From Roseateles depolymerans (GTDB lineage Bacteria > Pseudomonadota > Gammaproteobacteria > Burkholderiales > Burkholderiaceae_C): a stretch of 64,000 nt of DNA. Every line of letters begins with the position of its first letter. Positions within the stretch are counted from its first letter, which is position 1. The stretch lies in NCBI RefSeq assembly GCF_003387155.1, contig NZ_QUMT01000003.1, positions 1,080,233 to 1,144,232 of the forward strand, read 5' to 3'. The notes under the pieces were generated by a model, which worked only from the letters and a program-made list of their open reading frames with translations, did no database searches and was not told where the DNA came from. The position numbers and the translations under genes were made by a program. Of the stretch, positions 17,114 through 26,292 are shown one piece after another.

Positions 17114-18742
17114 GTGCTTGGCCCGCTGCACCGCCTGGGTGGCGCGGGCCACCAGCAGGTCGGTGGCGTAAGGCGGCGCGCTGGCCAGGCCCATGCTCAG
17201 CGTCACGTCCAGGCCCGCCGACAAGCGCTGCCACGGATGCACCGACACGCTGGCGCGGATGCGCTCGCAGACCTCGAAGCCGCGGTCGGCGATGGTGTCG
17301 GGGAAGACGATCAGGAATTCCTCGCCGCTCCAGCGCAGAGTCAGGTCGCTGGTGCGGGTGTTCTCCCGCAGCAGCTGGGCCAGTTCCTGCAGCACCCGGT
17401 CGCCGATGTCGCGGCCGTGCCGCTCGTTGATCTGCTCCAGGCCGTCGGCATCGATCAGCGCGACGGTCAGCGGACGGTCTTCCTGCTCGGCCGCGCGCAG
17501 CATCGGCGGCAGCCGGGTCTCCAGGCAGCGGCGGTTGCCCAGGCCTGTGAGCGGGTCGCGGAAGGTGGCGGGGTCGCGGTCGGCGCAGGCGCCGCCGTCC
17601 ACCTGGATTTCGGCTTCCAGGCGGGAGACGAAGTATTGGGACTGGGCCATCAGCTGGCGCACACCGCGGCGGCGCTCCACCGACCGGGCTGCCTCCAGGT
17701 GGGTCAGCGCCGGGGCGAGCAGGTCCAGGGCCTTGGCCGCCTGGTAGGCGACCTGGTGCAGGCGCAGATGGAGGTGGGGCGGCAGGTGGTCCAGCGAGGG
17801 GGGCACCAGGGGCTGCGGCGCGTGGGGCGCGTTGTCCTTGGGGCTGGACAGCTCGGTGATCAGGTCCTGCATCCGTTGCCAGGCCTCAGCAGCCTCGCCC
17901 CGCGCCAGCAGCCACTCGGCCAGGGTGCAGCGCACCCGCCAGCCCAGCAGATGGAAACCGCAGCGGCTGGCGTGCTCAAGCGCCTCCTGCAGCAGCGGCT
18001 CGGCTTCGTCCAGGCGCCCCATCCGCAGCAGGACTTCGCCGAAGTTGCTGGCGGTCAGGGCGATGCCGTAGAGGTCGCCCAGCTCCAGCGAGAAGGGCCG
18101 GGCCTGGCGAGCCAGCTCCAGCGCCCGCTCCAGGGTACGGGCCGCCGCCTCGGGCGTTTCCGCGTCCCGCTGCAGGTGATAGGCCCCGAGCGCGACGGTA
18201 CACAGATTGGTGAGGGTGACCACCCGCTCAAAGGGCGTGGCCGAGTCCCGGACCAGGCCAGCGGCCTCGCCCATCAGGCGTTCCGCCTGCCAGGGGTCGC
18301 CCATGCGTTCAAAACAGGCGCCCAGTCCGTTCAGGGCGACGGCGCGCAGTCGGGCATCGCCCAGCTCCACCGCCTGTCGCAGGCATTCATGGGCGCAGGC
18401 CAGGCCCTGGTCATAGTCGCCCAGCTCGCAAGCCGCCAGACTCATCCAGCGCAGCAGCTCGCACAAGGACACTGACGGGCCCAGCGGACGCAGCAGATGC
18501 AGCGCCCGCTGCCCGGCCTCCAGCATGCCCGCCAAATCCCCCTGGCGCAGCAGGAAGAAGCTGCGCAGCTTGCCGGCCTCGGCCTGCTCGATGATGTAGC
18601 CCTCGGCCTCGGCCCGGCGCCAAATGCGGTCGGCCAGGCGCAGGCCTTCGTCCAGGCGCGCCTCGCGCTGGGCCAAACGGGCCAGGTCCAGCCAGTCACT
18701 CAAAGGCGCGTCGTCGGACAAGTCGTTCAGGAGATCCCGCAT
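17084..18742 (-). CDS. Soluble diguanylate cyclase with TPR-like N-terminus
   Basis: 552 residues. The first 370 are helical, tetratricopeptide-like repeats (for example LGDYDQGLACAHECLRQAVEL and the DEAEPLLQEALEHA region), without membrane helices. The GGDEF domain follows from DPLTGLGNRRCLE. Its catalytic loop reads SGEEF rather than GGEEF, with RTSD five residues before it, so activity is plausible but less certain. The 3' end overlaps the convergent cyclase gene by 30 bp. TPR repeats suggest control by a protein partner. Confidence 0.88.
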   Translation of the reverse strand: MRDLLNDLSDDAPLSDWLDLARLAQREARLDEGLRLADRIWRRAEAEGYIIEQAEAGKLRSFFLLRQGDLAGMLEAGQRALHLLRPLGPSVSLCELLRWMSLAACELGDYDQGLACAHECLRQAVELGDARLRAVALNGLGACFERMGDPWQAERLMGEAAGLVRDSATPFERVVTLTNLCTVALGAYHLQRDAETPEAAARTLERALELARQARPFSLELGDLYGIALTASNFGEVLLRMGRLDEAEPLLQEALEHASRCGFHLLGWRVRCTLAEWLLARGEAAEAWQRMQDLITELSSPKDNAPHAPQPLVPPSLDHLPPHLHLRLHQVAYQAAKALDLLAPALTHLEAARSVERRRGVRQLMAQSQYFVSRLEAEIQVDGGACADRDPATFRDPLTGLGNRRCLETRLPPMLRAAEQEDRPLTVALIDADGLEQINERHGRDIGDRVLQELAQLLRENTRTSDLTLRWSGEEFLIVFPDTIADRGFEVCERIRASVSVHPWQRLSAGLDVTLSMGLASAPPYATDLLVARATQAVQRAKHLGRNRVALA

Positions 18743-18833
18743 GGCGGGGAGGATACACCCCCAAACGGGGCTACTGGCCGGGCTCCTTGACGGGGCCCGC
18801 GGCGGGCGGTCCCACCGGCCGGGGCGCCTCGGC

Positions 18834-20354
18834 TCAGCGGCTCACCGGCATCGCGAATTCCGGGCCCTTGGCGATGGTGGCCGGCCAGCGCTGCATGACG
18901 CTCTTCTGCCGGGTGTAGAAGCGCACGCCCTCCTCGCCGTAGGCATGCATGTCGCCAAACAGGCTCTTCTTCCAGCCGCCGAAGCCCTGCCAGGCCATCG
19001 GCACCGGGATGGGCACGTTGATGCCCACCATGCCCACCTGCACACGCCGGGAGAATTCGCGGGCCACGTTGCCATCGCTGGTGAAGCAGGCCACGCCATT
19101 GCCAAACTCGTGGGCATTGACCAGCGCCAGGGCCTCGCTGAAGCCGTCCACCCGCACGCAGGCCAACACCGGGCCGAAGATCTCTTCCCGGTAGATGCGC
19201 ATGTGGGGCTGCACATGGTCGAACAGCGTGGCGCCGGTGAAGAAACCGTTCTCCTGCCCAGGCACCCGCAGGCCGCGGCCGTCCACCACCAGCGACGCGC
19301 CCTCTTCCACGCCCAGGCCGATGTAGCCCTCGATGCGGTCCCGCGCTTCGCGGGTGACGATGGGGCCCATCTCGGCGTCGAGGTGGATGCCGTCCTTGAT
19401 CTTCAAGGTGCGTGCCCGCTCGGCCAGGCGCGGCACGATCCGGTCGGCCACATCCCCCACCAGCACCGCCACCGAAATCGCCATGCAGCGCTCGCCCGCC
19501 GAGCCGTAGGCGGCGCCGATCAGCGCATCGACCGCCTGGTCCACATCCGCATCGGGCATCACCACCATGTGGTTCTTCGCGCCCCCCAGCGCCTGCACCC
19601 GCTTGCCGTGATGGGCGCCGGTCTCGTAGATGTACTGCGCAATCGGGGTGGAGCCGACAAAGCTCAGGGCCTTCACATCGGGGTGGGTGAGCAGCGCGTC
19701 CACCACCTGCTTGTCGCCCTGCACCACGTTGAAGATGCCGTCGGGCAGGCCGGCCTGCTTGAACAGCTCGGCCATCAGAAGGCTGGGGGACGGGTCGCGT
19801 TCGCTGGGCTTGAGGATGAAGGCGTTGCCGGTGGCAATGGCCATCGGCGCCATCCACATCGGCACCATGAAGGGGAAGTTGAACGGGGTGATGCCGGCCA
19901 CCACGCCCAGCGGCTGGCGCATCGTCCAGTTGTCGATGCCGGTGGAGACCTGCTCGGTGTAGTCGCCCTTGAGCAGTTGGGGGACACCGCAGGCGAATTC
20001 CACGATGTCGATGCCGCGGGTGACTTCGCCCTGGGCGTCGGTGAAGACCTTGCCGTGCTCGGCGGTGATCATGGCGGCCAGCTGGTCCCGATGCTGGTTC
20101 AGCAGTTCCAGGAACTTGAACATCACCCGCGCGCGACGCAGCGGCGGCGCGTCCGCCCAGGCCGGGAAGGCGGCGAGTCCGGAGGCGACCGCGGCCTGCA
20201 CATCCTCCACGCTGCCCAGTTGCACCTGTCGCGCCACGGTCCCGCTGGCGGGGTGATAGACCGCCTGGCTGCGCCCGGAGGTGGCCGGGCGGCGGGCACC
20301 GCCGATGTAGTGGGTGAGGTCGGCCGGGTCGGTGTAAGGGATGGGTGAGGACAT
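18834..20354 (-). CDS. mmsA: CoA-acylating methylmalonate-semialdehyde dehydrogenase
   Basis: 506 residues, the usual length for the family. It oxidises methylmalonate or malonate semialdehyde to propionyl- or acetyl-CoA with NAD+, in valine, inositol and beta-alanine breakdown. Key blocks are [19 protein letters not shown] (cofactor entry), [15 protein letters not shown] and the catalytic cysteine in [11 protein letters not shown] (about 286). It is transcribed away from a LysR-type gene with 130 bp between them, so that regulator probably controls it. No other valine-pathway gene is present in the window. Confidence 0.92.
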   Translation of the reverse strand: MSSPIPYTDPADLTHYIGGARRPATSGRSQAVYHPASGTVARQVQLGSVEDVQAAVASGLAAFPAWADAPPLRRARVMFKFLELLNQHRDQLAAMITAEHGKVFTDAQGEVTRGIDIVEFACGVPQLLKGDYTEQVSTGIDNWTMRQPLGVVAGITPFNFPFMVPMWMAPMAIATGNAFILKPSERDPSPSLLMAELFKQAGLPDGIFNVVQGDKQVVDALLTHPDVKALSFVGSTPIAQYIYETGAHHGKRVQALGGAKNHMVVMPDADVDQAVDALIGAAYGSAGERCMAISVAVLVGDVADRIVPRLAERARTLKIKDGIHLDAEMGPIVTREARDRIEGYIGLGVEEGASLVVDGRGLRVPGQENGFFTGATLFDHVQPHMRIYREEIFGPVLACVRVDGFSEALALVNAHEFGNGVACFTSDGNVAREFSRRVQVGMVGINVPIPVPMAWQGFGGWKKSLFGDMHAYGEEGVRFYTRQKSVMQRWPATIAKGPEFAMPVSR

Positions 20355-20463
20355 GGCGGTCTCCGCAAGGCGTTGGGGCCGGGTGGGGGATTGGAGGATT
20401 GGGGGGATGGGGCCAGTCTAGGCAGCGCGGATGGGCTTGCCTAGCCGGGTACGACGGCCAGAC

Positions 20464-20481
20464 TGTTCAGTACACTGAACA
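20464..20481. promoter_or_regulatory. Candidate LysR operator and overlapping -10 in the mmsA/LysR intergenic region
   Basis: TGTTCAGT-AC-ACTGAACA is a perfect 8-bp inverted repeat with a 2-bp centre. It ends three bases before the ATG of the LysR gene. A -10-like TACACT (20471-20476) lies inside it, so binding would block transcription of the regulator gene. The message, if started there, would be almost leaderless. Confidence 0.6.
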
Positions 20482-20484
20482 ATC

Positions 20485-21534
20485 ATGGCAAAGTCAAAAG
20501 GCGAAAGCCGCTCCGTCAGCCCCTCCGTCAGCTCTTCCGTCCGCCGCTCCGACGGTCACAGCGCCAGGGCCGATGCACCCGCGCAGCCGGTGACGTCGCC
20601 TCTGCGCGCCGAGGCGCGCGACGAGTGGCTCTGGCCGCAGCTTCAGGCCCTGGTGGCCATCGGCCGTCTGGGCAGCTTCACCAAGGCGGCGCAGCGCCTG
20701 GGACTGTCCAAGGCCGCCATCAGCCAGCGCGTGGCGGACCTGGAGCATCACCTGGACCAGCAACTGGTGCAGCGCACCACCCGCTCGGTGCGGCTGACCG
20801 ACGCCGGCCAGCGCCTGATGGAGCAGGCCGAGCCGGGCATGGCGCTGCTCAACCGGAGCCTGAGCGAAGCCCGCGAAGCCGCCGGCCAGCCGCGGGGCGT
20901 GCTGCGGGTGACGGCCCCGGTGGCCCTGGGCCGCCAGCATGTGGCCCCGTCCCTGGTGGACTTCTTCGAACGCCATCCGGCCCTGCGCATCGAACTGGAC
21001 CTGACCGACCGGCTGGTGCCGCTGGCCCAGGAAGGCTTCGATCTGGCCATCCGCCACACCAGCCAACCGCCCGACACGCATGTCGCGACCCGGCTTTGCG
21101 CCTCCCGCGCCCTGCTGCTGGCCAGCCCCGCCTATCTCGGACGTTTCGGCACGCCGCAGCATCCGGCCGAGCTGGCCCAGCACCGCTGCCTGCCCTACCT
21201 GCGACCCGGCCCGGCCCAGTGGTTTTTCGAGCGCCAGACACCGGCGCTCGAACGCTTGCGGGTGCCGGTGCAGGGCCTGCTGCGGGCGGGCAACAGCGAG
21301 GTGCTGCGGGACGCGGCGCTGTCCGGACTGGGCCTGGCGCTGCTGCCGGATTTCAGTGCGCGGGACGCGCTGCGCCGTGGTGACCTGGTGGAGGTGCTGC
21401 CGCAGTGGCGCGTGGTCGGCTTCTTCGGGGATTCGATCTATGCCATTCACCCATGGAGCGGTCACACCCCGCAGGGCGTGCGACTGCTGGTGGAGCATCT
21501 GCGGTCGGTGATGAGCGCAGGGTTTGCGGCTTGA
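20485..21534 (+). CDS. LysR-family transcriptional regulator (probable mmsA regulator)
   Basis: 349 residues. The helix-turn-helix (about 50-110, LVAIGRLGSFTKAAQRLGLS and AAISQRVADLE) is preceded by about 45 residues of Ser/Arg/Ala-rich sequence not normal for LysR proteins. A GTG at 20590 would remove most of it, but the operator-like palindrome sits directly before the ATG at 20485. The effector domain occupies about 135-345 and resembles the CrgA/AaeR-like subgroup. It is divergent from mmsA. Confidence 0.88.
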   Translation: MAKSKGESRSVSPSVSSSVRRSDGHSARADAPAQPVTSPLRAEARDEWLWPQLQALVAIGRLGSFTKAAQRLGLSKAAISQRVADLEHHLDQQLVQRTTRSVRLTDAGQRLMEQAEPGMALLNRSLSEAREAAGQPRGVLRVTAPVALGRQHVAPSLVDFFERHPALRIELDLTDRLVPLAQEGFDLAIRHTSQPPDTHVATRLCASRALLLASPAYLGRFGTPQHPAELAQHRCLPYLRPGPAQWFFERQTPALERLRVPVQGLLRAGNSEVLRDAALSGLGLALLPDFSARDALRRGDLVEVLPQWRVVGFFGDSIYAIHPWSGHTPQGVRLLVEHLRSVMSAGFAA

Positions 21535-21562
21535 GTTTTGCGGCTTGAAAGCCGGACCGCAC

Positions 21563-21598
21563 AAAAAAGGACGCCCGACCAGCGAGCTGATCGGGCGT
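21563..21598 (-). terminator. Rho-independent terminator reading on the minus strand
   Basis: On the minus strand a 10-bp stem (ACGCCCGATC paired with GGTCGGGCGT, one mismatch) with an 8-base loop is followed within two bases by six T's. The plus strand has no T tract after the stem, so the signal is directional. No minus-strand protein gene ends here, which points to a short RNA upstream. Confidence 0.75.
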
Positions 21599-21760
21599 TG
21601 CAAGTCCTAGAAAGGACGTCGTTGGGATCGGTGCGCCCCCTAAAGAGCGCCTGGAAGTGACTCTAGGGCGAACCCTGAGCGGCGGACATCCCCAGGAGGT
21701 AGGAGACCTGTGAGAAAAAGTCAGCAGGTGTAAGCGCGACTTCATCATGCGGAAAATCGT
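21563..21760 (-). ncRNA. Candidate small RNA ending at the orphan terminator
   Basis: The 257-bp gap between the LysR gene and the UPF0149 gene carries a strong minus-strand terminator but no minus-strand protein gene. Just before the terminator the strand can fold GTCCT-TTCT-AGGAC (21604-21617), a clean tetraloop hairpin, followed by further paired segments. The 5' end is not defined; a weak -10-like CATTAT lies near 21780. I could not match it to 6S, 4.5S, tmRNA or RNase P RNA by eye. Confidence 0.4.
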
Positions 21761-21791
21761 CGGACGGGAGGGCCTCCCGGATAATGCCGGC

Positions 21792-22706
21792 ATGAGTGCC
21801 TCCAAGCCTTCGTCGAAAAAGCCTGCCCCGCGCGGAACCGGCACCGCCGCCAAGCCGTCGGGTCCGCGGTCCGCGTCTGCATCCGGCCCGGGGGCGAGGT
21901 CGTCGGCCTCCCGTCCTGCCGGTGCGCCCTCCACAGGGCCGTCCAGCCGTCGGCAGGCCGCGCCCACCTCGTCCGCCCCTGCCGCCTACGTCCCCCGCAC
22001 CCCGGCACCGCCCGAGCCCTGGAGCGACGAGGACCTGGAGCGCCTGCAATCGCTGCTGGACGAGGTCGCGCAGCGGTCGGAGCCGCTGGACGTGTCCATG
22101 CTGGACGGGTTTCTGGTCGGCGTGATCCTGCAGCCGCGCCCGGTGGCCTTGTCGGCCTGGTGGCCCTGGGTGCTGGACAGTGAGGAAGGTCAGGCCCCGG
22201 CCGGCGTGGACGCGCAGGCACTGCTCCAGTTGGTGCAGCGCCGTTTCACCGAGCTGCGTCAGGCCATCGCCGACCGTCAGTGGTTCGACCCCTGGGTCTT
22301 CGAGCTGGACGAGGAAGCCTCGCCGTCCGACACCGTGCTGCCCTGGGTGGCCGGATTCGCGCTGGCCACGGATGTGTTCCCGGGCTTGATGGGCTTGGAC
22401 GAAAGCCAGCTCACCGAACCGCTGGCGCAGCTCTACATGCATCTGGATCCGGACGATCTGGAAGATGCGGACGCGCTGCTGGAGGAGATCGAAAGCCTGG
22501 AGCCCCCGGAGGAGCTCGACGAAGCCGTCGAGAGCCTGGTGCGTGCCAGCCTGCTGCTGGCCGATGTGTCGCTGCCCCAGGCGGCGCCGCGTCCGGCGGG
22601 TCGCGGCGGACCGCGCTCTGGCGGGCCCCGCTCGGGTGGACCCCGGTCCGGCGGACCTCATTCGGGCGGACCTGGCCGAGGCCCTTCGCCACGAGGACGG
22701 CGCTGA
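21792..22706 (+). CDS. UPF0149/YecA-like protein with Gly-Pro-Arg-Ser tail
   Basis: 304 residues from ATG 21792. A basic Pro/Ser/Ala-rich N-terminus (about 80 residues) precedes a UPF0149 domain (about 85-260; EPLDVSMLDGFLVGVILQPR, LPWVAGFALATDVFPGL). In place of the SEC-C zinc motif usual at the C-terminus there is a repeated GGPRSG tail (last 35 residues), resembling RGG-type RNA-binding tails. The paralogue at 29921-30721 keeps the SEC-C motif. Function unknown; an RNA- or ribosome-related role is only a guess. Confidence 0.85.
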   Translation: MSASKPSSKKPAPRGTGTAAKPSGPRSASASGPGARSSASRPAGAPSTGPSSRRQAAPTSSAPAAYVPRTPAPPEPWSDEDLERLQSLLDEVAQRSEPLDVSMLDGFLVGVILQPRPVALSAWWPWVLDSEEGQAPAGVDAQALLQLVQRRFTELRQAIADRQWFDPWVFELDEEASPSDTVLPWVAGFALATDVFPGLMGLDESQLTEPLAQLYMHLDPDDLEDADALLEEIESLEPPEELDEAVESLVRASLLLADVSLPQAAPRPAGRGGPRSGGPRSGGPRSGGPHSGGPGRGPSPRGRR

Positions 22707-22796
22707 TCCGAGGTGAATCCAGGGCGGATCCGACGCGGATCCCACCCGCCTGGCCTGGGGACTGAGCCCCCGGCGCGTCAATGCAAGCGGCGCCGC

Positions 22797-24125
22797 TCAG
22801 CCGGCAAACAACCGGGCAGCATGCAGCCCCAAGCCTGTTGCCACCGAAGCGAAGCGGTCCCCGCGCACCTGCTGCGCCTGCGGATAGTCCGCGGCAATGC
22901 GCTCGGCCAGCAGCCGCAGCCCGGTGGAGCCCCCGGTGAAATACAGCGCGTCCACATCGGCGGGCGTCAGCCCGGCCATGGCCACTGTCTCGCGGCCGGC
23001 GGCGGCAATGCGCTCGATGTCCGATTGCAAGGCGCCCACCGCCGTTTCTTCCCGCAGCTCGACGCTCAAGCCGGATTCGATCAAGCCCAGGTCGATCTGG
23101 CAGCCGCCGCCCCCGGACACGGCAATCTTGGCCTCTTCCGCGCGATGGGCCAGCTCATGGCCCAGCCGCTCCTCCAGCACCGTCATCAAGCGCTGGTGGT
23201 GGCGCGGCTCCCCGTAGAAGGGCTTCATGTTGCGCAGTTCCATCACCCGCTGCGGGCTGTAGCAGGTGTTGATCAGGTGCCAGGTGGCCAGGTCGAAATA
23301 GATGCCGCTGGGCACCTCCCGCGGCGGCTGACCGGCCCGCGCCGGCCCCAGGGCCCGGTAGCCGAATTCACGCAGGATGCCGGCCAGCTCAATGTGGCGG
23401 TCGAAGTCGGTGCCGGCGATGTGCACCCCGTGGTTGGCCAGGATGTCTTCCCGGCGCTCGAGCCGCTGCATCCGGTCCGGGCCCACCCGCACCAGCGAGA
23501 AGTCGGACGTACCGCCGCCGATGTCGGCCACCAGCACCCGCTGTTCGCGGGTGGCCTGCTGTTCATAGTCGAAAGCCGCGGCAATCGGCTCGAACTGGAA
23601 CTGCACCTCCTCGAAGCCCACCGCCCGGGCAGCGGCCGTCAGCGACGCCTGCGCCGCCGCATCCCGCGCTGGTTCCCCGTCCACGAAATAGACCGGACGG
23701 CCGAGCACCACCCGTCGCGGTTCGATCCCGTCCTGGATCGCCTGCCGGCGCAAATGCTTGAGGTAGCCGGCCAGCATGTCGGCGTATTTCACGCCGCGGC
23801 CGCCACCCACGTCGGTGACCTGGTCGATCAGGCTGGAGCCGAGGATGCTTTTCATGGACCGCATCAGTCGGCCGTCCACGCCCTCCTCGTAGGCCGCCAT
23901 CGCCGCACGACCGAAGGCGCGCGGCGGACCGTCCGCATCGTGACGGCCTTCCGCGAAATAGAAGACCGCCGTCGGCATGGTGGTGTGGCGGCCCTCCAGC
24001 GGCACCAGGCGCATGCCGCCGGTGAGCTGGCCCCCCTCCTGGGCAGGCACGGCCACCGCCGAGTTGGAGGTGCCAAAGTCGATTGCGCAGATGTCGCGCG
24101 GCAGCGCGCTGGAGGTGGAAGCCAT
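22797..24125 (-). CDS. yegD: Hsp70-family chaperone-like ATPase, YegD type
   Basis: 442 residues from ATG 24125 (MASTSSALPRDICAIDFGTSNSAVAV, broken as the phosphate-1 loop at about 12-24); a longer start at 24263 adds an Arg-rich leader. It has the actin/Hsp70 ATPase fold with phosphate-2 LVADIGGGTSDFSLV (about 200) and the adenosine block LYFTGGSTGLRLLAERI near the C-terminus. It lacks the substrate-binding beta domain and lid of DnaK, as in E. coli YegD. Function is not settled for the family. Transcribed alone on the minus strand. Confidence 0.88.
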   Translation of the reverse strand: MASTSSALPRDICAIDFGTSNSAVAVPAQEGGQLTGGMRLVPLEGRHTTMPTAVFYFAEGRHDADGPPRAFGRAAMAAYEEGVDGRLMRSMKSILGSSLIDQVTDVGGGRGVKYADMLAGYLKHLRRQAIQDGIEPRRVVLGRPVYFVDGEPARDAAAQASLTAAARAVGFEEVQFQFEPIAAAFDYEQQATREQRVLVADIGGGTSDFSLVRVGPDRMQRLERREDILANHGVHIAGTDFDRHIELAGILREFGYRALGPARAGQPPREVPSGIYFDLATWHLINTCYSPQRVMELRNMKPFYGEPRHHQRLMTVLEERLGHELAHRAEEAKIAVSGGGGCQIDLGLIESGLSVELREETAVGALQSDIERIAAAGRETVAMAGLTPADVDALYFTGGSTGLRLLAERIAADYPQAQQVRGDRFASVATGLGLHAARLFAG

Positions 24126-24219
24126 GATGCGGGCCGCGGGGGCGCCGTCAGCGGCGCTGCGGCGGCCCCACGCAGATCTGAAGGGGGGCGCGGATTCTAG
24201 ACCGGCTTGGCGCCCGCGC

Positions 24220-25545
24220 TCAGGCCGGCACCTTGCTGCGCGGCTGAGCCGCCGGGAGCGCATCCCCGTAGAAGCCGAAATTCAGCGCGGGACGCTGCCC
24301 GCTCATCAGCTCCGCCAGCGCGCGGCCGGAGCCGGCACCGTGGGTCCAGCCCAGGGTCCCGTGGCCGGCATTGATCCACAGGTTGGAGGCCTTCAGGCTG
24401 CGGCCGATGTAGGGCACGTTGGTCGGGGTGCTGGGGCGCAGACCGGTCCAGAAATTCGGCTCGCTCGTGTCGGCCACGCCGGGGAAGAGCTCTTCGTAGC
24501 GGCGCACCAGCGACTCGCAGCGCACCTTGGAGGTGGGGCTGTCGAGGCTGGTGTCCAGGCCCACCAATTCGGCGGTGCCGGCAATCCTGACATGGTCGCC
24601 CAGGCGGGAGATGGCGATCTTGCGCGCGTCGTCCAGCAGCGAGATGGTGCTGGCCTGCTCCGGCTTGAGCAGACGCATGGTCGCGGAGTAGCCCTTGGCG
24701 GGGTAGATGTTCAGGGTCTCGCCCAGCGGCTTCATCAGGCCAGGCGCGTAGGACGCGAGTGCCACCACGTAGGCATCACCCTTGAGCCATTGCGACTGGC
24801 CGGTCTCGCGGGAGGTGATCTTCACACCGGCCACTTCCTGGCCCCGGGCACCGCCCTGCGGCTGCAAGAGGTTGATGTCGTGGTTCCACAGGAACTGCAC
24901 GCCACGCCGCGCGGCCAACTGGGCCAGGGCCTGGGTGAACACCCGGGCATCGCCGGATTCATCGCTGGGAGTGTAGGTGCCGCCATGCACATATTGCGAG
25001 GCATTGCGCAGCGCCGGCTCGATGGCCAGCACCTCTTCCCGCGACAGCACCCGGCGGTCCACGCCGTGGCGGCGCATGATCTCGGCCCCTTGCGCACCGG
25101 CTTCGAAATCGGCCTGGCTGCCGAAGAAGTGCAGGATGCCGCGCTCCAGCCGGTTGTATTCGATGCCGGTCTCGGCCACCAGCGCCTTCAGCGACTCATG
25201 GCTGTAGCGGCCCAGATGCACCAGCTGCTCGACATTGCGCTCGAAGGCGGAGGTCGTGCACTGGCCCAGGAAGGACAGCCCCCAGCGCCACTGGGCCGGG
25301 TCCAGGCGGGGACGGAACAGCAGCGGAGCGTCGTCCTTGAGCAGCCATTTAGCGACCTTGAACGGCGCCCCGGCATTGGCCCAGGGCTCGCAGAAGCACA
25401 CCGAGATCTGGGCCCCGTTGGCGAAGCTGGTCTCCAGCGCCGCATCGGGCTGGCGGTCCACCACCACCACATCGTGGCCCTGCTCCATCAGGTACCACGC
25501 GGTATGCACGCCGATGATGCCGGCGCCCAGGACGATGACTTTCAT
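24220..25545 (-). CDS. dadA: D-amino acid dehydrogenase, small subunit
   Basis: 441 residues from ATG 25545, preceded by AAGGAG at seven bases. It starts with an FAD-binding Rossmann motif, VIVLGAGIIGVHTAWYLMEQG (GxGxxG). Internal blocks are TPSDESGDARVFTQALAQLA, LNIYPAKGYSATM and a C-terminal NLWINAGHGTLGWTHGAGS that closes the flavin site. It oxidises D-amino acids (D-alanine classically) to 2-oxo acids and passes electrons to the respiratory chain. It follows the LysE-type exporter gene by 14 bp; the pair is probably one transcript. No alanine racemase gene is adjacent. Confidence 0.92.
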   Translation of the reverse strand: MKVIVLGAGIIGVHTAWYLMEQGHDVVVVDRQPDAALETSFANGAQISVCFCEPWANAGAPFKVAKWLLKDDAPLLFRPRLDPAQWRWGLSFLGQCTTSAFERNVEQLVHLGRYSHESLKALVAETGIEYNRLERGILHFFGSQADFEAGAQGAEIMRRHGVDRRVLSREEVLAIEPALRNASQYVHGGTYTPSDESGDARVFTQALAQLAARRGVQFLWNHDINLLQPQGGARGQEVAGVKITSRETGQSQWLKGDAYVVALASYAPGLMKPLGETLNIYPAKGYSATMRLLKPEQASTISLLDDARKIAISRLGDHVRIAGTAELVGLDTSLDSPTSKVRCESLVRRYEELFPGVADTSEPNFWTGLRPSTPTNVPYIGRSLKASNLWINAGHGTLGWTHGAGSGRALAELMSGQRPALNFGFYGDALPAAQPRSKVPA

Positions 25546-25559
25546 GTGGAACTCCTTGT

Positions 25560-26174
25560 TCAGCCCAGCGGGCGCACCAGCAATTGCAGGCCCAGCCAGG
25601 CCATCACGAGGGCGATCACGGCGTCGATGCTGCGCCAGACCACCGCGCGGCGCAACGGCGCCGCCACCGCTGCCGCGCCGAAGCCCAGCAGCGAAAACCA
25701 CATCACCGAGGCCAGGCTGGCCCCGGCTGCAAACGCCATCCGGGCGTCGGCCGGCTGCTGAGCGCCCACCGTGCCGAGCAGCACCACCGTGTCCAGGTAG
25801 ACATGGGGATTGAGATAGGTCATGGCCAGGGTGCTGCCCAGCACCGTGCCCAGGCTGGCGGTGCCGACCTGGGCCTGCAATCCGGCCTTGGGCGACAAGG
25901 CGCGCCGTGCGGCGGCGAAGGCATACACCAGCAGAAAAGCCGCCCCGCCATAACGGAAGGCAGTCAGCAGCAGCGGGCTGGCGGCAATGAGGCTGCCCAG
26001 GCCAAACACCCCAACGCAGATGAGGAAGACATCCGACAACGCACACACCGCCACCACCGGCGCCACATGCTGGCGCATCAGGCCCTGGCGCAGCACCAGC
26101 GCGTTCTGGGCGCCGATGGCCACGATCAGCCCGGCACCGGTCAGCCAGCCTTGAAGGAGCGCGGTGGAAGCCAT
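25560..26174 (-). CDS. argO: LysE/ArgO-type basic amino-acid exporter
   Basis: 204 residues, about six membrane helices, starting MASTALLQGWLTGAGLIVAIGAQNALVLRQG with the family block IGAQNALVLRQGL near residue 20. LNPHVYLDTVVLLGTVG lies near residue 125. Exports arginine or lysine and protects against excess. It is divergent from an ArgP-like LysR gene, which is the classic regulator of this exporter, and lies directly upstream of dadA. Confidence 0.9.
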   Translation of the reverse strand: MASTALLQGWLTGAGLIVAIGAQNALVLRQGLMRQHVAPVVAVCALSDVFLICVGVFGLGSLIAASPLLLTAFRYGGAAFLLVYAFAAARRALSPKAGLQAQVGTASLGTVLGSTLAMTYLNPHVYLDTVVLLGTVGAQQPADARMAFAAGASLASVMWFSLLGFGAAAVAAPLRRAVVWRSIDAVIALVMAWLGLQLLVRPLG

Positions 26175-26292
26175 GGAAGGAAGGGGCGAGTGGGGCCAGC
26201 GGCCGCGGGTGGGGTCGAAGGGCGAATTGTGGTGGGGCGCTCTCCGATCATGAAGCGGCATTAATATCTCAGCGTCATCATTAGGACAGCTT

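Noticed and set aside
21563-21760. 6S, 4.5S, tmRNA or RNase P RNA
   Set aside because: Characteristic conserved blocks of 4.5S and tmRNA are absent, length is too short for RNase P, and I could not recognise the 6S core; left as an unnamed candidate.
25546-26046. A longer DadA protein reading through the exporter gene
   Set aside because: The FAD-binding N-terminus and ribosome-binding site clearly mark the ATG at 25545.
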